This document shows positions 47,737 through 57,061 of a stretch of 64,000 nt of DNA, in pieces; the stretch's first letter is position 1; every line of letters starts with the position of its first letter. The notes beneath the pieces were generated by a model. That model saw nothing but the letters and a program-made list of their open reading frames with translations. It did not search any database and was not told the origin of the DNA. Source of the DNA: Opitutus sp. GAS368 (lineage in GTDB: Bacteria > Verrucomicrobiota > Verrucomicrobiia > Opitutales > Opitutaceae). Both the position numbers and the translations under genes were made by a program. Where the stretch lies: assembly GCA_945871085.1 (NCBI GenBank), contig CAMBVX010000002.1:1-64000 (forward strand), given 5' to 3'.

Positions 47737-49605
47737 ATGAAAAAACTCCTTACTGGCGCTGCAGCCGCCCTCGCTGCGATCACGCTCGCGGCGTCGGCGT
47801 TCGCACAAAACCGCACCTTTACTAACCAATATTCCTTTGGCGATAGCCTGAGCGATAGCGGTAATCTATTTGCCGCGACGAGTGCCTTGGGTGCGCCGAG
47901 TCCGCCGCCGCCGTATTTTCAGGGAAGGTTTTCCAACGGTCGCGTGTTCACCGAACTCTTGGGAAATACTGTGGCGCTGGTCGTGACCGCGCCGGCCAGT
48001 GTGAAGAGCAGCTTAAATTTTGCGTTTGGCGGCGCGACGGCCGGCGGGTCGAGCACCCTGCCTCCTGCGATGGCGATCCAGCTGGGTCTGTTCCAAGCCC
48101 GAGCTATCACGCCGGGGAAAACTGATTTATTTACGGTGCTCTACGGCGCGAACGATCTGATCCCGGTGCTCACGGCCCCGGCGACGGCGTCCAATCCGGC
48201 CAACATCGACACGGCGGGGTTCAACGCGGCCGTCACGGTGGCGGGTGGCGTGCAGACCTTGGTCGGCCTCGGGGCGAAGAACATCGTCGTGGGCGGTCTG
48301 CCCAACATCGGGGCCACGCCACGCTCGGTGGCGGCGGGCAGCACGGGCACGGCTTTCGGTCTGCGAGCGACCACGGCCTTTAACAACGAACTGACGTCGC
48401 GGTTGCGGACCATCGTGAGCGGCGCGGCGGCGGCGGATGTGAATCTGGTCTACCTCGATTTACAGGGTGCGTTGGACCGAATCATCCTCGATCACCGGGC
48501 GCTCGGATACACCAACGTCACGTCCTTTGTCATCGCGCCCGCAGCGGCCGGCGGTGGCGGCGATCCGAACAATTACGTTTTTTTTGACGACATTCATCCG
48601 ACGGCGAAGACCCATGCGCTGCTAGCCAATGCAATCATTGAAACCCTTAATCCCGAGCCCGTGATCGGCTTTGCCGCGACGCTGGGCAGTGCCGCGCTGG
48701 CGCTGAAGTCCTTAGCGTCGAGTGCGGCGGATACGCGGATCGGGCAGCTCGCGTCGTCGACGCGTGCGACCGGTCGTGCCGATGCCTACGCATCGTTCAA
48801 TTACGGGGATGGCAATCGGGCAGCGGACGGCTGGCGGAAGAAATTTTCTTATACCGCCCAGGTCGTGACGGCGGGTGCCGATATGAAAGTCAGCGACGGA
48901 TTTCTCGCGGGAGCGGCGCTCAACCGTGGCCGGCTCAACGCGGCGCTCAGCGCCGCGGGAGGCAACTACTCGATGGAGGATCTCACGGGTCGCGCCTACG
49001 GGGTTTGGCGCGGAGGACCGGTGACGTTCGTCTTCGATGCCGCGTATGGCACGCTCGACTTCAAGGGCATCCATCGCACATCCGGTTTCGCCGGCTTCCA
49101 GACCAGTGGAAAAACCAGTGGCTCCCATTGGGGGGCCGGGATGAAGGCGATGTGGAGCCTGGAAAATCCAGGATTCCAGATTCGTCCGTGGGCGGGCTTG
49201 CGCACGGAGCGGGTCAAGGTGGCTGGCTACACGGAAAAAGACGTGCCGGTGGTTGCGTTGGATTTCGCCGGGCAGGAGGCGAGGAGTTCCGCTGGGAGCG
49301 TGGGTGTCGATCTCGGCACGGACACAAAATTGGCGGCGCACGCGCTGCACTTCGATTTCCGCGCGGCGTGGCACGGAGAAATGACGAATAAAAATCGGAG
49401 CGTCTCCGGCAAGCTGGCGAATAATTTCACGCGTCCGACGACGATCAGCGTCGAGGACGGCGATGGTCGTGGCTTCGAACTGGGAGGCGCGGCGACGCTC
49501 TTCTTTGCGAAAAACTGGAGCGCTTCGTTGGGTTATGCGGGGGACATTCGCAGCGGCGACAAGCTCGCGAGCCGCGTATCGTTTTCGTTGCAGACAGGAT
49601 TCTGA
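47737..49605 (+). CDS. GDSL/SGNH esterase-type autotransporter
   Basis: Signal peptide; YSFGDSLSDSGNLF; VFFDDIHPTAKTHALL; C-terminal beta-barrel ending in VSFSLQTGF. Confidence 0.9.
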   Translation: MKKLLTGAAAALAAITLAASAFAQNRTFTNQYSFGDSLSDSGNLFAATSALGAPSPPPPYFQGRFSNGRVFTELLGNTVALVVTAPASVKSSLNFAFGGATAGGSSTLPPAMAIQLGLFQARAITPGKTDLFTVLYGANDLIPVLTAPATASNPANIDTAGFNAAVTVAGGVQTLVGLGAKNIVVGGLPNIGATPRSVAAGSTGTAFGLRATTAFNNELTSRLRTIVSGAAAADVNLVYLDLQGALDRIILDHRALGYTNVTSFVIAPAAAGGGGDPNNYVFFDDIHPTAKTHALLANAIIETLNPEPVIGFAATLGSAALALKSLASSAADTRIGQLASSTRATGRADAYASFNYGDGNRAADGWRKKFSYTAQVVTAGADMKVSDGFLAGAALNRGRLNAALSAAGGNYSMEDLTGRAYGVWRGGPVTFVFDAAYGTLDFKGIHRTSGFAGFQTSGKTSGSHWGAGMKAMWSLENPGFQIRPWAGLRTERVKVAGYTEKDVPVVALDFAGQEARSSAGSVGVDLGTDTKLAAHALHFDFRAAWHGEMTNKNRSVSGKLANNFTRPTTISVEDGDGRGFELGGAATLFFAKNWSASLGYAGDIRSGDKLASRVSFSLQTGF

Positions 49606-49632
49606 GCAGACGTGGCGGCCGACTGGCCGGTG

Positions 49633-50436
49633 CTACTTTCGCGCCGCCCAGAACCGGCACTCGTCGGAGAATTCGTGCACGGCCTTCGACTCTTTGGCGA
49701 TGGTGCGCCGGAGGCCGTCGAATTCATGCGTCCAGTCAGTGGCGGCAAGATCGGCGAGAATTTCGGCGCGATCAGGCAAGTGCATAAATGTGCGGCCGAC
49801 ACCTGATTCGTCGAAGTAGCGGTCGCCGAACTCGAGCAAGCGCGGGTCGTGTTCGCCCCGGGACCAACGCAGTTTTTCTAGACGCCATTGGGCGCGCTCA
49901 CTCGGCGACGAGTTGCGATCATGAGTCGTGAAGAGCAACGGCGCGCCGGGCGCGCAGACGCGGTGCAGTTCGCGGAGCGCGGCGCGACGATGCTGTCGGC
50001 CGGGAATTTGCATCAGACCGTTAAAGAGAAAAAGGACGCCGGAAAAACGAGTGTCACGTATGACGTGACAGTCGCTCAGGCGAGTGGCGTCGGCAGAGAG
50101 GAAACGAACGGCGTGCGGGCCCGAGTCGGCGCCGCGCTCGGCGGCGAGACTGCGAGCTTGGTCGACGAGTTCGTCGGCGAAATCAAAAGCGGTGAGAGCG
50201 TGATAGCCAAGGGCCCAGAGCGCGACGGTGACGCGGCCGGCGCCGCAGCCGGCCTCAAGGAGCGGGGCGGAGGGATCAGGGAAAAAGCGCTCGATGAGTT
50301 TACGCTCGGACGCCCAGAGGCCGAGTTCGTGGGCGGCTCGGGTATAGTGCACGACCGCGACGAGGTCGTTGAAATCGGCGCGGACGGTCGCGGCGGTGAT
50401 CTTTTCCAACGCAGGAGGCGGACGGTCAGGTGGCAA
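49633..50436 (-). CDS. Class I SAM-dependent methyltransferase
   Basis: APLLEAGCGAGRVTVALWALGYHALTAFDFADELVDQA. Confidence 0.85.
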   Translation of the reverse strand: MPPDRPPPALEKITAATVRADFNDLVAVVHYTRAAHELGLWASERKLIERFFPDPSAPLLEAGCGAGRVTVALWALGYHALTAFDFADELVDQARSLAAERGADSGPHAVRFLSADATRLSDCHVIRDTRFSGVLFLFNGLMQIPGRQHRRAALRELHRVCAPGAPLLFTTHDRNSSPSERAQWRLEKLRWSRGEHDPRLLEFGDRYFDESGVGRTFMHLPDRAEILADLAATDWTHEFDGLRRTIAKESKAVHEFSDECRFWAARK

Positions 50437-50980
50437 ACAGGGCGGAGACCGCGATCGTCAAGCCCGGGAGCAGCCCGCTGCCGAACGACTGGCCGGGGCG
50501 ATAAGTGGCGGCGGGGGTGGCGGGGTCTTCGGTCAGGCGGTAGAGCGCGAGCGTGCGCTGGGCGGGATCGACGATCCACATCTCCTCTACGCCGGTGCGG
50601 GCGTAGACGGAGCGCTTGATGCCCAAGTCGTATTTCTCGGTGGTCTTGGAAAGGATTTCGACGGCGAGGTCGGGGGCACCTTCGATGCCGTGCTCCTGGA
50701 TGATGGCCGTGTTTTCCTGCCGGATGAAAAAGAGATCGGGTTGGTAAATGTTGATGTCCGAGAGATGGACGTCGAGCGGGGCGAGGAACAGACGGCCGAG
50801 GGGGCGAGTTTGCAGGTATACACCGAGGAGGAGGTGCAGCTTGCCTGCGATGTCTTGGTGAAACGAGCCGGGGGACGGGGCCATGATGAGGTCTCCTTCG
50901 ATGAGTTGGTAGTTCGGTGCGCCGAACGGAATCGTGGCATACTCGTGACGCGTGATCGGGCGGGCGTGGGTCGAGAGCAT
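50426..50980 (-). CDS. Uma2 family protein (PD-(D/E)XK nuclease fold)
   Basis: YQLIEGDLIMAPSPGSFHQDIAGKLHLLL, QPDLFFIRQENTAIIQEHGIEGAPDLAVEILSKTTEKYDLGIKRSVYARTGVEEMWIVDP. Confidence 0.9.
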   Translation of the reverse strand: MLSTHARPITRHEYATIPFGAPNYQLIEGDLIMAPSPGSFHQDIAGKLHLLLGVYLQTRPLGRLFLAPLDVHLSDINIYQPDLFFIRQENTAIIQEHGIEGAPDLAVEILSKTTEKYDLGIKRSVYARTGVEEMWIVDPAQRTLALYRLTEDPATPAATYRPGQSFGSGLLPGLTIAVSALFAT

Positions 50981-51011
50981 GGCGGGAGATTGCGGCGAGG
51001 CGCCGGAAACG

Positions 51012-52148
51012 TCAACGGCGGCGCCACGCGGCGATGAACATGCCGTTGGCGTTGAGCTCGTGGGGCCAGAGGACGTGCTGGGAGCTGGGAGCGGAGGCCT
51101 GAGTGTTCGATCCGGGGGGGATTTGGAGCGGGAGCGGATCGAGTTCCGGGTGGGCGGCGCTGAACGCAGCGGTGACGGCGGTGGTCTCGCTGCGGGTGAG
51201 TGTGCAGACGGAATAGACGAGGCGACCGCCGGGCTTCAGGGCGACGACGACGTTGTTGAGGAGCGCGAGCTGGGTAGCGGCGAGCTCGCGGACGTCTTCC
51301 GGAGTGGTGGTCCAGCGGGCGTGAGGATTGCGCTGCCAGGTGCCGACGCCGCTGCACGGGGCGTCGAGGAGGATGCCGTCAAATTTCGTTTTTGACGGGA
51401 GGCGGGAACCACCGTCCCAGTATTCGGTGCGGTAGTTAAAAAGTTTCGCCCGGGCCGCGCGGCGCTTAAGGGTGTCGATCCGGCGTTCGTTGCGATCCGT
51501 CGCCCAGACGACGCCTTTGTTTTTCATCAGGTCGGCAAGGTGCAGGGTTTTGCCCCCTTCACCGGCGCAGGCGTCCCACCACGTCTCTCCGGGCACGGGT
51601 GCGGCGGCGACACCGACGAGTTGGGAGGCGAGGTCTTGGATCTCGAATTCGCCGGTTTTGAACTGTTCGGTCTTGAACAGATCCTGCGTGCCCGTGAAGC
51701 GCAGGGCGTCGGGCGCGCGGTCACTCTTTTCGCAGGCGAAAAGCGATTTTGCGAGCGCGGCGCTTTGGCCGGGGCGGGCCCGGAGCCAGAGTGCGGGGTC
51801 GCGTTGCAGCTGTCGCAGGTAGTCGTGAGGCAAGTCCATCTCGGTGGCGAGCCACGCGGGCACGGCGCGCACGGCGAGGGTTTCGGCCTTGACGGATTTC
51901 GGATCGGCGGTGAACCGCTCGTGCATGGCCACGGCGTGTTCGAGGCGGCGCTGGGGCGGGTCTTTCGGGTCGAGCCACGAGAACCAGCGGTAGTAGACAA
52001 AGACGGTGTGGCTGATCAGGCGCTTGGCGGGCGGCTGGAGATAGCGGTGGCCTTCGAAATAGAAACGCAGGGCGGTGTCGGCGCGTTGGTCGGCGGAGAC
52101 CGCGGCAAGAATCTGCGCGGCGTGATTGAGAATGGCTTGGTCAGGCAT
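51012..52148 (-). CDS. RsmB/NOP2-family rRNA (cytosine-5-)-methyltransferase
   Basis: VWDACAGEGGKTLHLA-type motif (WWDACAGEGGKTLHLADLMKNKG), LDAPCSGVGTWQRNPHARW, GGRLVYSVCTLTRSE. Confidence 0.9.
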   Translation of the reverse strand: MPDQAILNHAAQILAAVSADQRADTALRFYFEGHRYLQPPAKRLISHTVFVYYRWFSWLDPKDPPQRRLEHAVAMHERFTADPKSVKAETLAVRAVPAWLATEMDLPHDYLRQLQRDPALWLRARPGQSAALAKSLFACEKSDRAPDALRFTGTQDLFKTEQFKTGEFEIQDLASQLVGVAAAPVPGETWWDACAGEGGKTLHLADLMKNKGVVWATDRNERRIDTLKRRAARAKLFNYRTEYWDGGSRLPSKTKFDGILLDAPCSGVGTWQRNPHARWTTTPEDVRELAATQLALLNNVVVALKPGGRLVYSVCTLTRSETTAVTAAFSAAHPELDPLPLQIPPGSNTQASAPSSQHVLWPHELNANGMFIAAWRRR

Positions 52149-52280
52149 GAAACGAAACTGATTACGCGGATGCGGAGGAGAAGGGCGATGCCAATTTCCA
52201 CGGCGAGCGATTGGTGATGGGGGAGGGCGCGGTCAGGCCGTTGGCGGTTCACGCGGAAGGTCGGCTTCCCGGGGCTCGAA

Positions 52281-52319
52281 GCACGGCGACAGGCGGGTCG
52301 CCGATCCGGCGGAACGTGC
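52281..52319. repeat. Dispersed repeat copy (GCACGGCGACAGG..GGTCGCCG.TCCG.CGGAA)
   Basis: Pairs with copy at 35649-35687. Confidence 0.6.
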
Positions 52320-52432
52320 GGAGGTGAATCGGCTTGCTCGGGTTTCAGCGTGAGGGCTACTAGTGGTGTCCCCAGTCGAGCCGCTGGCTCGACTCAATCC
52401 TCCCCCACCGTTACATCCAAAAAAATATCACT

Positions 52433-53416
52433 ATGACTTCCTCCACTCGCCGTGAGTTTACCAAACTGGCGCTCACGGCTTGGCCGGCAGCCGCCATGTT
52501 TTCCTCGCTGAGTCCGTTGCGTGGCGCGGAGATGGCCGGCGCGTCGCAAAAAAAGCCCAACTCGAAAGTCGCGGGGGTCCATATTGGCTTGAACGTGCCC
52601 TACAGTTTTGGCGGGCGGACGATGGCCGGTGACGAGATTCTTAAAAATTGCCGCGAGCTTAATCTCAGTGCGGTCGAGTTGCGCGCGCAGCCGGTCGAGT
52701 TGTTTATGGGGATGCCGGCGATCGTGGTGGCGGCCAAGACCGGTTCGCCGAAGGCGGGCGCGGCGGCCGATGGCAACACCGTGAAGATTCGCGAGTGGCG
52801 GAAGACGGCAACGATGGATCGAGTGAAAGATTTTCGCCGCATGTATGATGAAGGCGGGGTGAGCATCGAGATTCTCAAGGTGGACGGGATCTTTGCGATG
52901 ACCCCCGAGGAACTCGATTACGCGTTCGCGATGGCGAAGGTGCTCGGAGCGCGGGCGATCTCGACGGAGATTTCGAAGGTCGATGCCGATGTCCGGCGGG
53001 TGGGTGAGTTTGCCGAGAAACACCGGTTGATGCTCGCTTTGCACGGTCACGCGAGCACGACCGCGGCGCAGTATGAACACAGCTACACGCTCGGGAAATT
53101 CGTCGGCACAAATCTGGACATCGGCCACTACGTCGCCGGGGACAATGGCTCGCCGGTGGAGTTCATAAAGCGGCACCACGCGCGGATTTCGCATGTCCAT
53201 ATCAAGGATCGGAAATTGAACAAGGAGACCAAGAACGGAGCGAATATGCCGTTTGGCGAAGGCGACACGCCGATCAAAGACGTGCTGTGCCTGATCCGGG
53301 ATAACAAATGGCCGATCCAGGCGACGATTGAATTTGAATATAAGGTGCCTGAGACATCCACGCGGATGGCGGAGATTGCGCGGGCCGTGAAATATTGCCG
53401 CGACGCTCTGGCGTGA
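52433..53416 (+). CDS. Sugar phosphate isomerase/epimerase family TIM-barrel protein
   Basis: Twin-arginine-like/secreted N-terminus; GVHIGLNVPYSFGGRTMAGDEILKNCRELNLSAVELRAQPVE, HHARISHVHIKDRK. Confidence 0.85.
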   Translation: MTSSTRREFTKLALTAWPAAAMFSSLSPLRGAEMAGASQKKPNSKVAGVHIGLNVPYSFGGRTMAGDEILKNCRELNLSAVELRAQPVELFMGMPAIVVAAKTGSPKAGAAADGNTVKIREWRKTATMDRVKDFRRMYDEGGVSIEILKVDGIFAMTPEELDYAFAMAKVLGARAISTEISKVDADVRRVGEFAEKHRLMLALHGHASTTAAQYEHSYTLGKFVGTNLDIGHYVAGDNGSPVEFIKRHHARISHVHIKDRKLNKETKNGANMPFGEGDTPIKDVLCLIRDNKWPIQATIEFEYKVPETSTRMAEIARAVKYCRDALA

Positions 53417-53435
53417 GGCGGCGGTGATCGGTGAG

Positions 53436-53465
53436 GCCACCCGCCTTGGTGCGGGTGGCTTTTTT
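53436..53465 (+). terminator. Rho-independent terminator
   Basis: GCCACCCGC-CTTGGT-GCGGGTGGC followed by T6. Confidence 0.9.
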
Positions 53466-53475
53466 GTTTCGGGTG

Positions 53476-54210
53476 ATGGCCGGAGAAGTCTCGCTTCCCA
53501 CGCGCGGAAAAACGGTGCACGTTCGCGGGGTGAAAGCCTCTGATTTTTTTATCCTGCCACCGTCGCTCGCGAGGTTTGCGGCCCATTTCCCCGCGGACAT
53601 TCCGCCGTGGGAATGGCTGCAGCGGATCGGAGCGGCGTTGGCGGCGCAGGATTTGGACGTGGCAGAGTCGGCGCGACCCGCGGGCGTTCACGTTGAGGGC
53701 CCAGTTTTCCTGCACCCGTCGGTGAAGCTCCCGGCCTATGCGACGATCATCGGACCTGTTTGGATCGGGGCGAATACCGAGATCCGGCCGGGCGCTTTTA
53801 TTCGCGGCAATGTGATTGTGGGTGAAGGCTGCGTCCTCGGGAATGCGTGCGAGTTCAAGAACTGCGTGTTGATGGACAAGGTGCAAGTGCCGCATTTCAG
53901 CTATGTGGGCGACTCGATTTTGGGGAACGGGGCGCACTTTGGTGCCGGTGTCATTTGCTCCAATCTGCGGCTCGATCAGCAACTGATCGTGGTGCGGACG
54001 GCGGGTGCGACCTATGAGACGGGCTTGAAGAAATTTGGAGCGATCGTGGGTGACAAGGCCGAGGTTGGGTGCAACGCGGTGCTCAATCCCGGCACGCTAC
54101 TCGGGCCGCGGGCGCTGGTGATGCCGGCGATGGCGTTTACGGGCTATTTGCCGGCGGCGACGATCGCGCACTGTCGACCGGCGATCAAACTGATCCCGCG
54201 TCGGGATTGA
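53476..54210 (+). CDS. Left-handed beta-helix nucleotidyl/acyltransferase (GlmU C-terminal-like)
   Basis: Hexapeptide repeats VFLHPSVKLPAYATIIGPVWIGANTEIRPGAFIRGNVIVGEGCVLGNACEFKNC. Confidence 0.82.
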   Translation: MAGEVSLPTRGKTVHVRGVKASDFFILPPSLARFAAHFPADIPPWEWLQRIGAALAAQDLDVAESARPAGVHVEGPVFLHPSVKLPAYATIIGPVWIGANTEIRPGAFIRGNVIVGEGCVLGNACEFKNCVLMDKVQVPHFSYVGDSILGNGAHFGAGVICSNLRLDQQLIVVRTAGATYETGLKKFGAIVGDKAEVGCNAVLNPGTLLGPRALVMPAMAFTGYLPAATIAHCRPAIKLIPRRD

Positions 54211-54249
54211 CGACGCGTCGGCGGGTCGCCGAAGCTCACTTTTCTTTTC

Positions 54250-55215
54250 ATGCGCACACTCACTGGCATCACGCCTTCGGGCACGCTTCATATCGGCAAT
54301 TATTTTGGGGCGATGCGTCCCGCCATCGACGCGCAGTCACGCGGCGACTGCTTCTATTTTATCGCCGACTACCACTCGATGACGACGGTGACGGATGCAG
54401 CCGAGCGTCGGAAGAACACTCAGGGCATCGCGCTGGATTGGCTGGCATGCGGGCTCGATCCGAAGACGAGTGTGTTCTGGCGGCAGAGCGATGTGCCGGA
54501 AGTCTGCGAATTAATGTGGATGCTTGGCACGCTCGCGCCGATGGGGCTGATGGAGCGAGCGCATAGTTTTAAGGACAAGACGGCGAAGGGGATATCGCCG
54601 AACTTCGGTCTCTTCGCCTATCCGGTGCTGATGGCGGCGGATATTTTGCTCTACGACACGCATCGCGTGCCGGTGGGGCGTGATCAGAAGCAGCACGTCG
54701 AAATGACGCGCGACATGGCGATCAAGTTTAACGAGGCCTACGGCGAAACATTGGTGGTGCCGGAATCGGAGATACGCGACGAAGTGGCCGTCATTCCCGG
54801 GCTCGATGGGCTGAAAATGTCGAAGAGCTACGGCAACACGATTGAGATTTTTGGCGACGAGAAGGTGCTGCGGAAAAAAGTGATGGGGATTGTGATGGAC
54901 TCGCGCACGCCGGCGGAGCCGAAGCCGGACGCGGAGAAGAATCTCGCGATCCAGCTGCTGAAGTTTTTCACGGCACCCGAGGTTGCCGCAGATTTTGAAA
55001 ATCGATTGCGTGCCGGCGGGCTCGGCTATGGCGACTTGAAGAAGGCGCTGTTCGAGCACTACTGGAATTATTTCTCGGTCGCGCGGGCACGACGCGCGGA
55101 GTTGGCGGCGAACCTCGATCACGTGGACGCGGTGTTGCGCGACGGCGCGCTGCGCGCGCGGGCGGTGGCGGAGCAGGTGATCGGCCGGGCGCGGAAGGCG
55201 AGCGGGTTGAGGTAG
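54250..55215 (+). CDS. trpS: Tryptophanyl-tRNA synthetase
   Basis: MRTLTGITPSGTLHIGNYFGAMRPAI (HIGN), GLKMSKSYGNTI (KMSKS). Confidence 0.96.
   Translation: MRTLTGITPSGTLHIGNYFGAMRPAIDAQSRGDCFYFIADYHSMTTVTDAAERRKNTQGIALDWLACGLDPKTSVFWRQSDVPEVCELMWMLGTLAPMGLMERAHSFKDKTAKGISPNFGLFAYPVLMAADILLYDTHRVPVGRDQKQHVEMTRDMAIKFNEAYGETLVVPESEIRDEVAVIPGLDGLKMSKSYGNTIEIFGDEKVLRKKVMGIVMDSRTPAEPKPDAEKNLAIQLLKFFTAPEVAADFENRLRAGGLGYGDLKKALFEHYWNYFSVARARRAELAANLDHVDAVLRDGALRARAVAEQVIGRARKASGLR
55150..55215 (+). repeat. Direct repeat copy 1 (3' end of trpS)
   Basis: 66 bp CTGCGCGCGCGGGCGGTGGCGGAGCAGGTGATCGGCCGGGCGCGGAAGGCGAGCGGGTTGAGGTAG. Confidence 0.92.
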
Positions 55216-55269
55216 AGCGCACTACGTCGCTGGCTTGCCACGGTTGCGAAATCGGCTTTGCTCCGCGCC

Positions 55270-55488
55270 GTGACGCCAGACGACATTAAAAAAGTCCTCC
55301 ATGGCGGCCATCCCTTCACGATCCGGATGGTGCGCGGGCGGGCCATCAAGATTCCGCACCCCGATTTCGTTGCTCTGACCGTTTCAAATTCATCGCTCTT
55401 GTTTTCGAGCGAAGAGTCGCTCGTGGAAATCATTCGTTTGACCCAAATCGAGAGCATTGAGATGCACCGCGACACGGTGAGTTCCTGA
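55270..55488 (+). CDS. Small uncharacterised protein (IRMVRGRAIKIPHPDFVAL...)
   Basis: ORF between the two trpS-tail repeats; resembles small conserved bacterial proteins with an 'F.i...dGr...VphPdfi' pattern; GTG or TTG start. Confidence 0.6.
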   Translation: MTPDDIKKVLHGGHPFTIRMVRGRAIKIPHPDFVALTVSNSSLLFSSEESLVEIIRLTQIESIEMHRDTVSS

Positions 55489-55554
55489 CTGCGCGCGCAG
55501 GCGGTGGCGGAGCAGGTGATCGGGCGGGCGCGGAAGGCGAGCGGGCTGAGGTGA
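55489..55554 (+). repeat. Direct repeat copy 2 (duplicated trpS 3' end, encodes LRAQAVAEQVIGRARKASGLR*)
   Basis: About 61/66 identical to 55150-55215; begins immediately after the small ORF stop. Confidence 0.92.
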
Positions 55555-55605
55555 ATTGCGACCAGCGGGCCGGTCACGCAGCGTATTAGCGGACGCGGCG
55601 GAAAA

Positions 55606-56268
55606 TCAGATCACGGTTACGGTCGGCGGCTGGAGCTGGGCAATCTCCGCCATGATGCGTTCGCTGGCGATCTGGTAGCGTTCTTTTCCGGCGGTGGGCA
55701 CATCGTAGGTGGAAGGAAGAATCGGCCGGCCGAAGACCACGGTCACGCGGGTGCCGAGGCGGGGGAATTTCACGCCCTTGCCGAAGGCTTCGAAGGAACC
55801 GAAAATGCGCACGGGCACCACGGGAACTTGGGTGCGGCACGCGATCAGGCCGACGCCGGCTTTGGCGGTTTGGAGTGTGCCGTCGAACGAGCGGGTGCCT
55901 TCGGGGAAGAGGATCAGGCCGCGGTTTTCCTTGAGGGCCTTGAGCACACGTTTGATGGCGCTCACATCCTGGCCACCGTCGCGGTCAACGGGAATAGTGC
56001 CGACGGAATCAAACCACCACGAGGAGAAGCGACCATGCCAGAGCGTTTTTCGCGCGAAGTAGGCGATCTGACGGGTGACTTGGCAGCCGATGAAAGGTGG
56101 ATCCAGAAAGCTCGTGTGATTGGCGGCGACGAGGAATCCGCCGGACAGCGGCAAGTTATCGGCGCCGACCACATCGCCGCGGAAAAACATGCCGTAGAGC
56201 GTCGCGAAGAAATAATGGCACACGCCGTAGACCGGCTGCATCTCGACCTGTGGAAACGCGCGGCTCAT
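55606..56268 (-). CDS. plsC: 1-acyl-sn-glycerol-3-phosphate acyltransferase
   Basis: VAANHTSFLDPPFIGC (HX4D), LILFPEGTRSFDG, VVPVRIFGS. Confidence 0.92.
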   Translation of the reverse strand: MSRAFPQVEMQPVYGVCHYFFATLYGMFFRGDVVGADNLPLSGGFLVAANHTSFLDPPFIGCQVTRQIAYFARKTLWHGRFSSWWFDSVGTIPVDRDGGQDVSAIKRVLKALKENRGLILFPEGTRSFDGTLQTAKAGVGLIACRTQVPVVPVRIFGSFEAFGKGVKFPRLGTRVTVVFGRPILPSTYDVPTAGKERYQIASERIMAEIAQLQPPTVTVI

Positions 56269-56359
56269 AGCGAGCAGACGAACCGTGGCGCGACGGCGAA
56301 CACGGGCTGGATCGCCGAGTCGCTGCGCTCCTCGCAAGGCCAAAAAGAGGCGGCGGGGT

Positions 56360-57061
56360 TCATGGGGTGGGCGAAGGGGCGAACCGCTGGGCAACGGTGG
56401 CGGCCATGAGTGCCACCACTTGCTCAAGGCCGATGTGGGTCGTGTCGATCGAGGTCGCGCCGACCGGGCAGGAAAGCGGCGCCGTCTTGCGGGAGGAATC
56501 GAGACGGTCGCGTTCGACGATGGAATCCTGCTGGCCCTCGTTGGCCCGGCGGCGGGCGCGTTCGACGGGATCGGCGTGCAGGAAGAAGCGGAAATCGGCG
56601 TCAGGGAAAATCACGGAGCCGATATCGCGGCCCTCCATCACGAGGCCGCGAAAGCCGTGGGCGCGGGCGACGTCGGCCTGGCCGCGCTGATACGCGAGGA
56701 GTGCGGCGCGCAGTTCGGGAATTGCGGCGAAGTGGGAAACGGCGGCGTTGACGGCCGGGGTGCGAATGTCGGCGTCGGCGATGGGCTGGCCGGCAATTTT
56801 CATCTGCGCGGACCGACCGTTCAACGCGGTGCCCAATTGGAGGGCGGAGAGGGCCGTCTGCACGGTCGCAAGATCGGTCGGCGCAGCGCCGGCGCGCAGC
56901 AAGCCGGCGGTGAGCGCCCGGTAAAACGAGCCGGTGTCGACGTGGAGGAGATTAAAACGCTCGCTGATGATGCGCGACGAGGAGGATTTCCCCGAGGCGG
57001 CGCCGCCGTCGATGGCCACGATGAGAAAAGGGGGGCTTGCGGCGTTCACGGAAGGCGTCAC
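56360..57061 (-). CDS. cmk: Cytidylate kinase
   Basis: LIVAIDGGAASGKSSSSRII, LLHVDTGSFYRALTA, GRDIGSVIFPDADFRFFLHADP. Confidence 0.95.
   Translation of the reverse strand: MTPSVNAASPPFLIVAIDGGAASGKSSSSRIISERFNLLHVDTGSFYRALTAGLLRAGAAPTDLATVQTALSALQLGTALNGRSAQMKIAGQPIADADIRTPAVNAAVSHFAAIPELRAALLAYQRGQADVARAHGFRGLVMEGRDIGSVIFPDADFRFFLHADPVERARRRANEGQQDSIVERDRLDSSRKTAPLSCPVGATSIDTTHIGLEQVVALMAATVAQRFAPSPTP

Noticed and set aside
50426-50980. Uma2 nuclease-fold protein as part of a defence island
   Set aside because: Neighbours are a methyltransferase of unrelated type, an rRNA methyltransferase and a GDSL autotransporter; no restriction or defence partners recognised.
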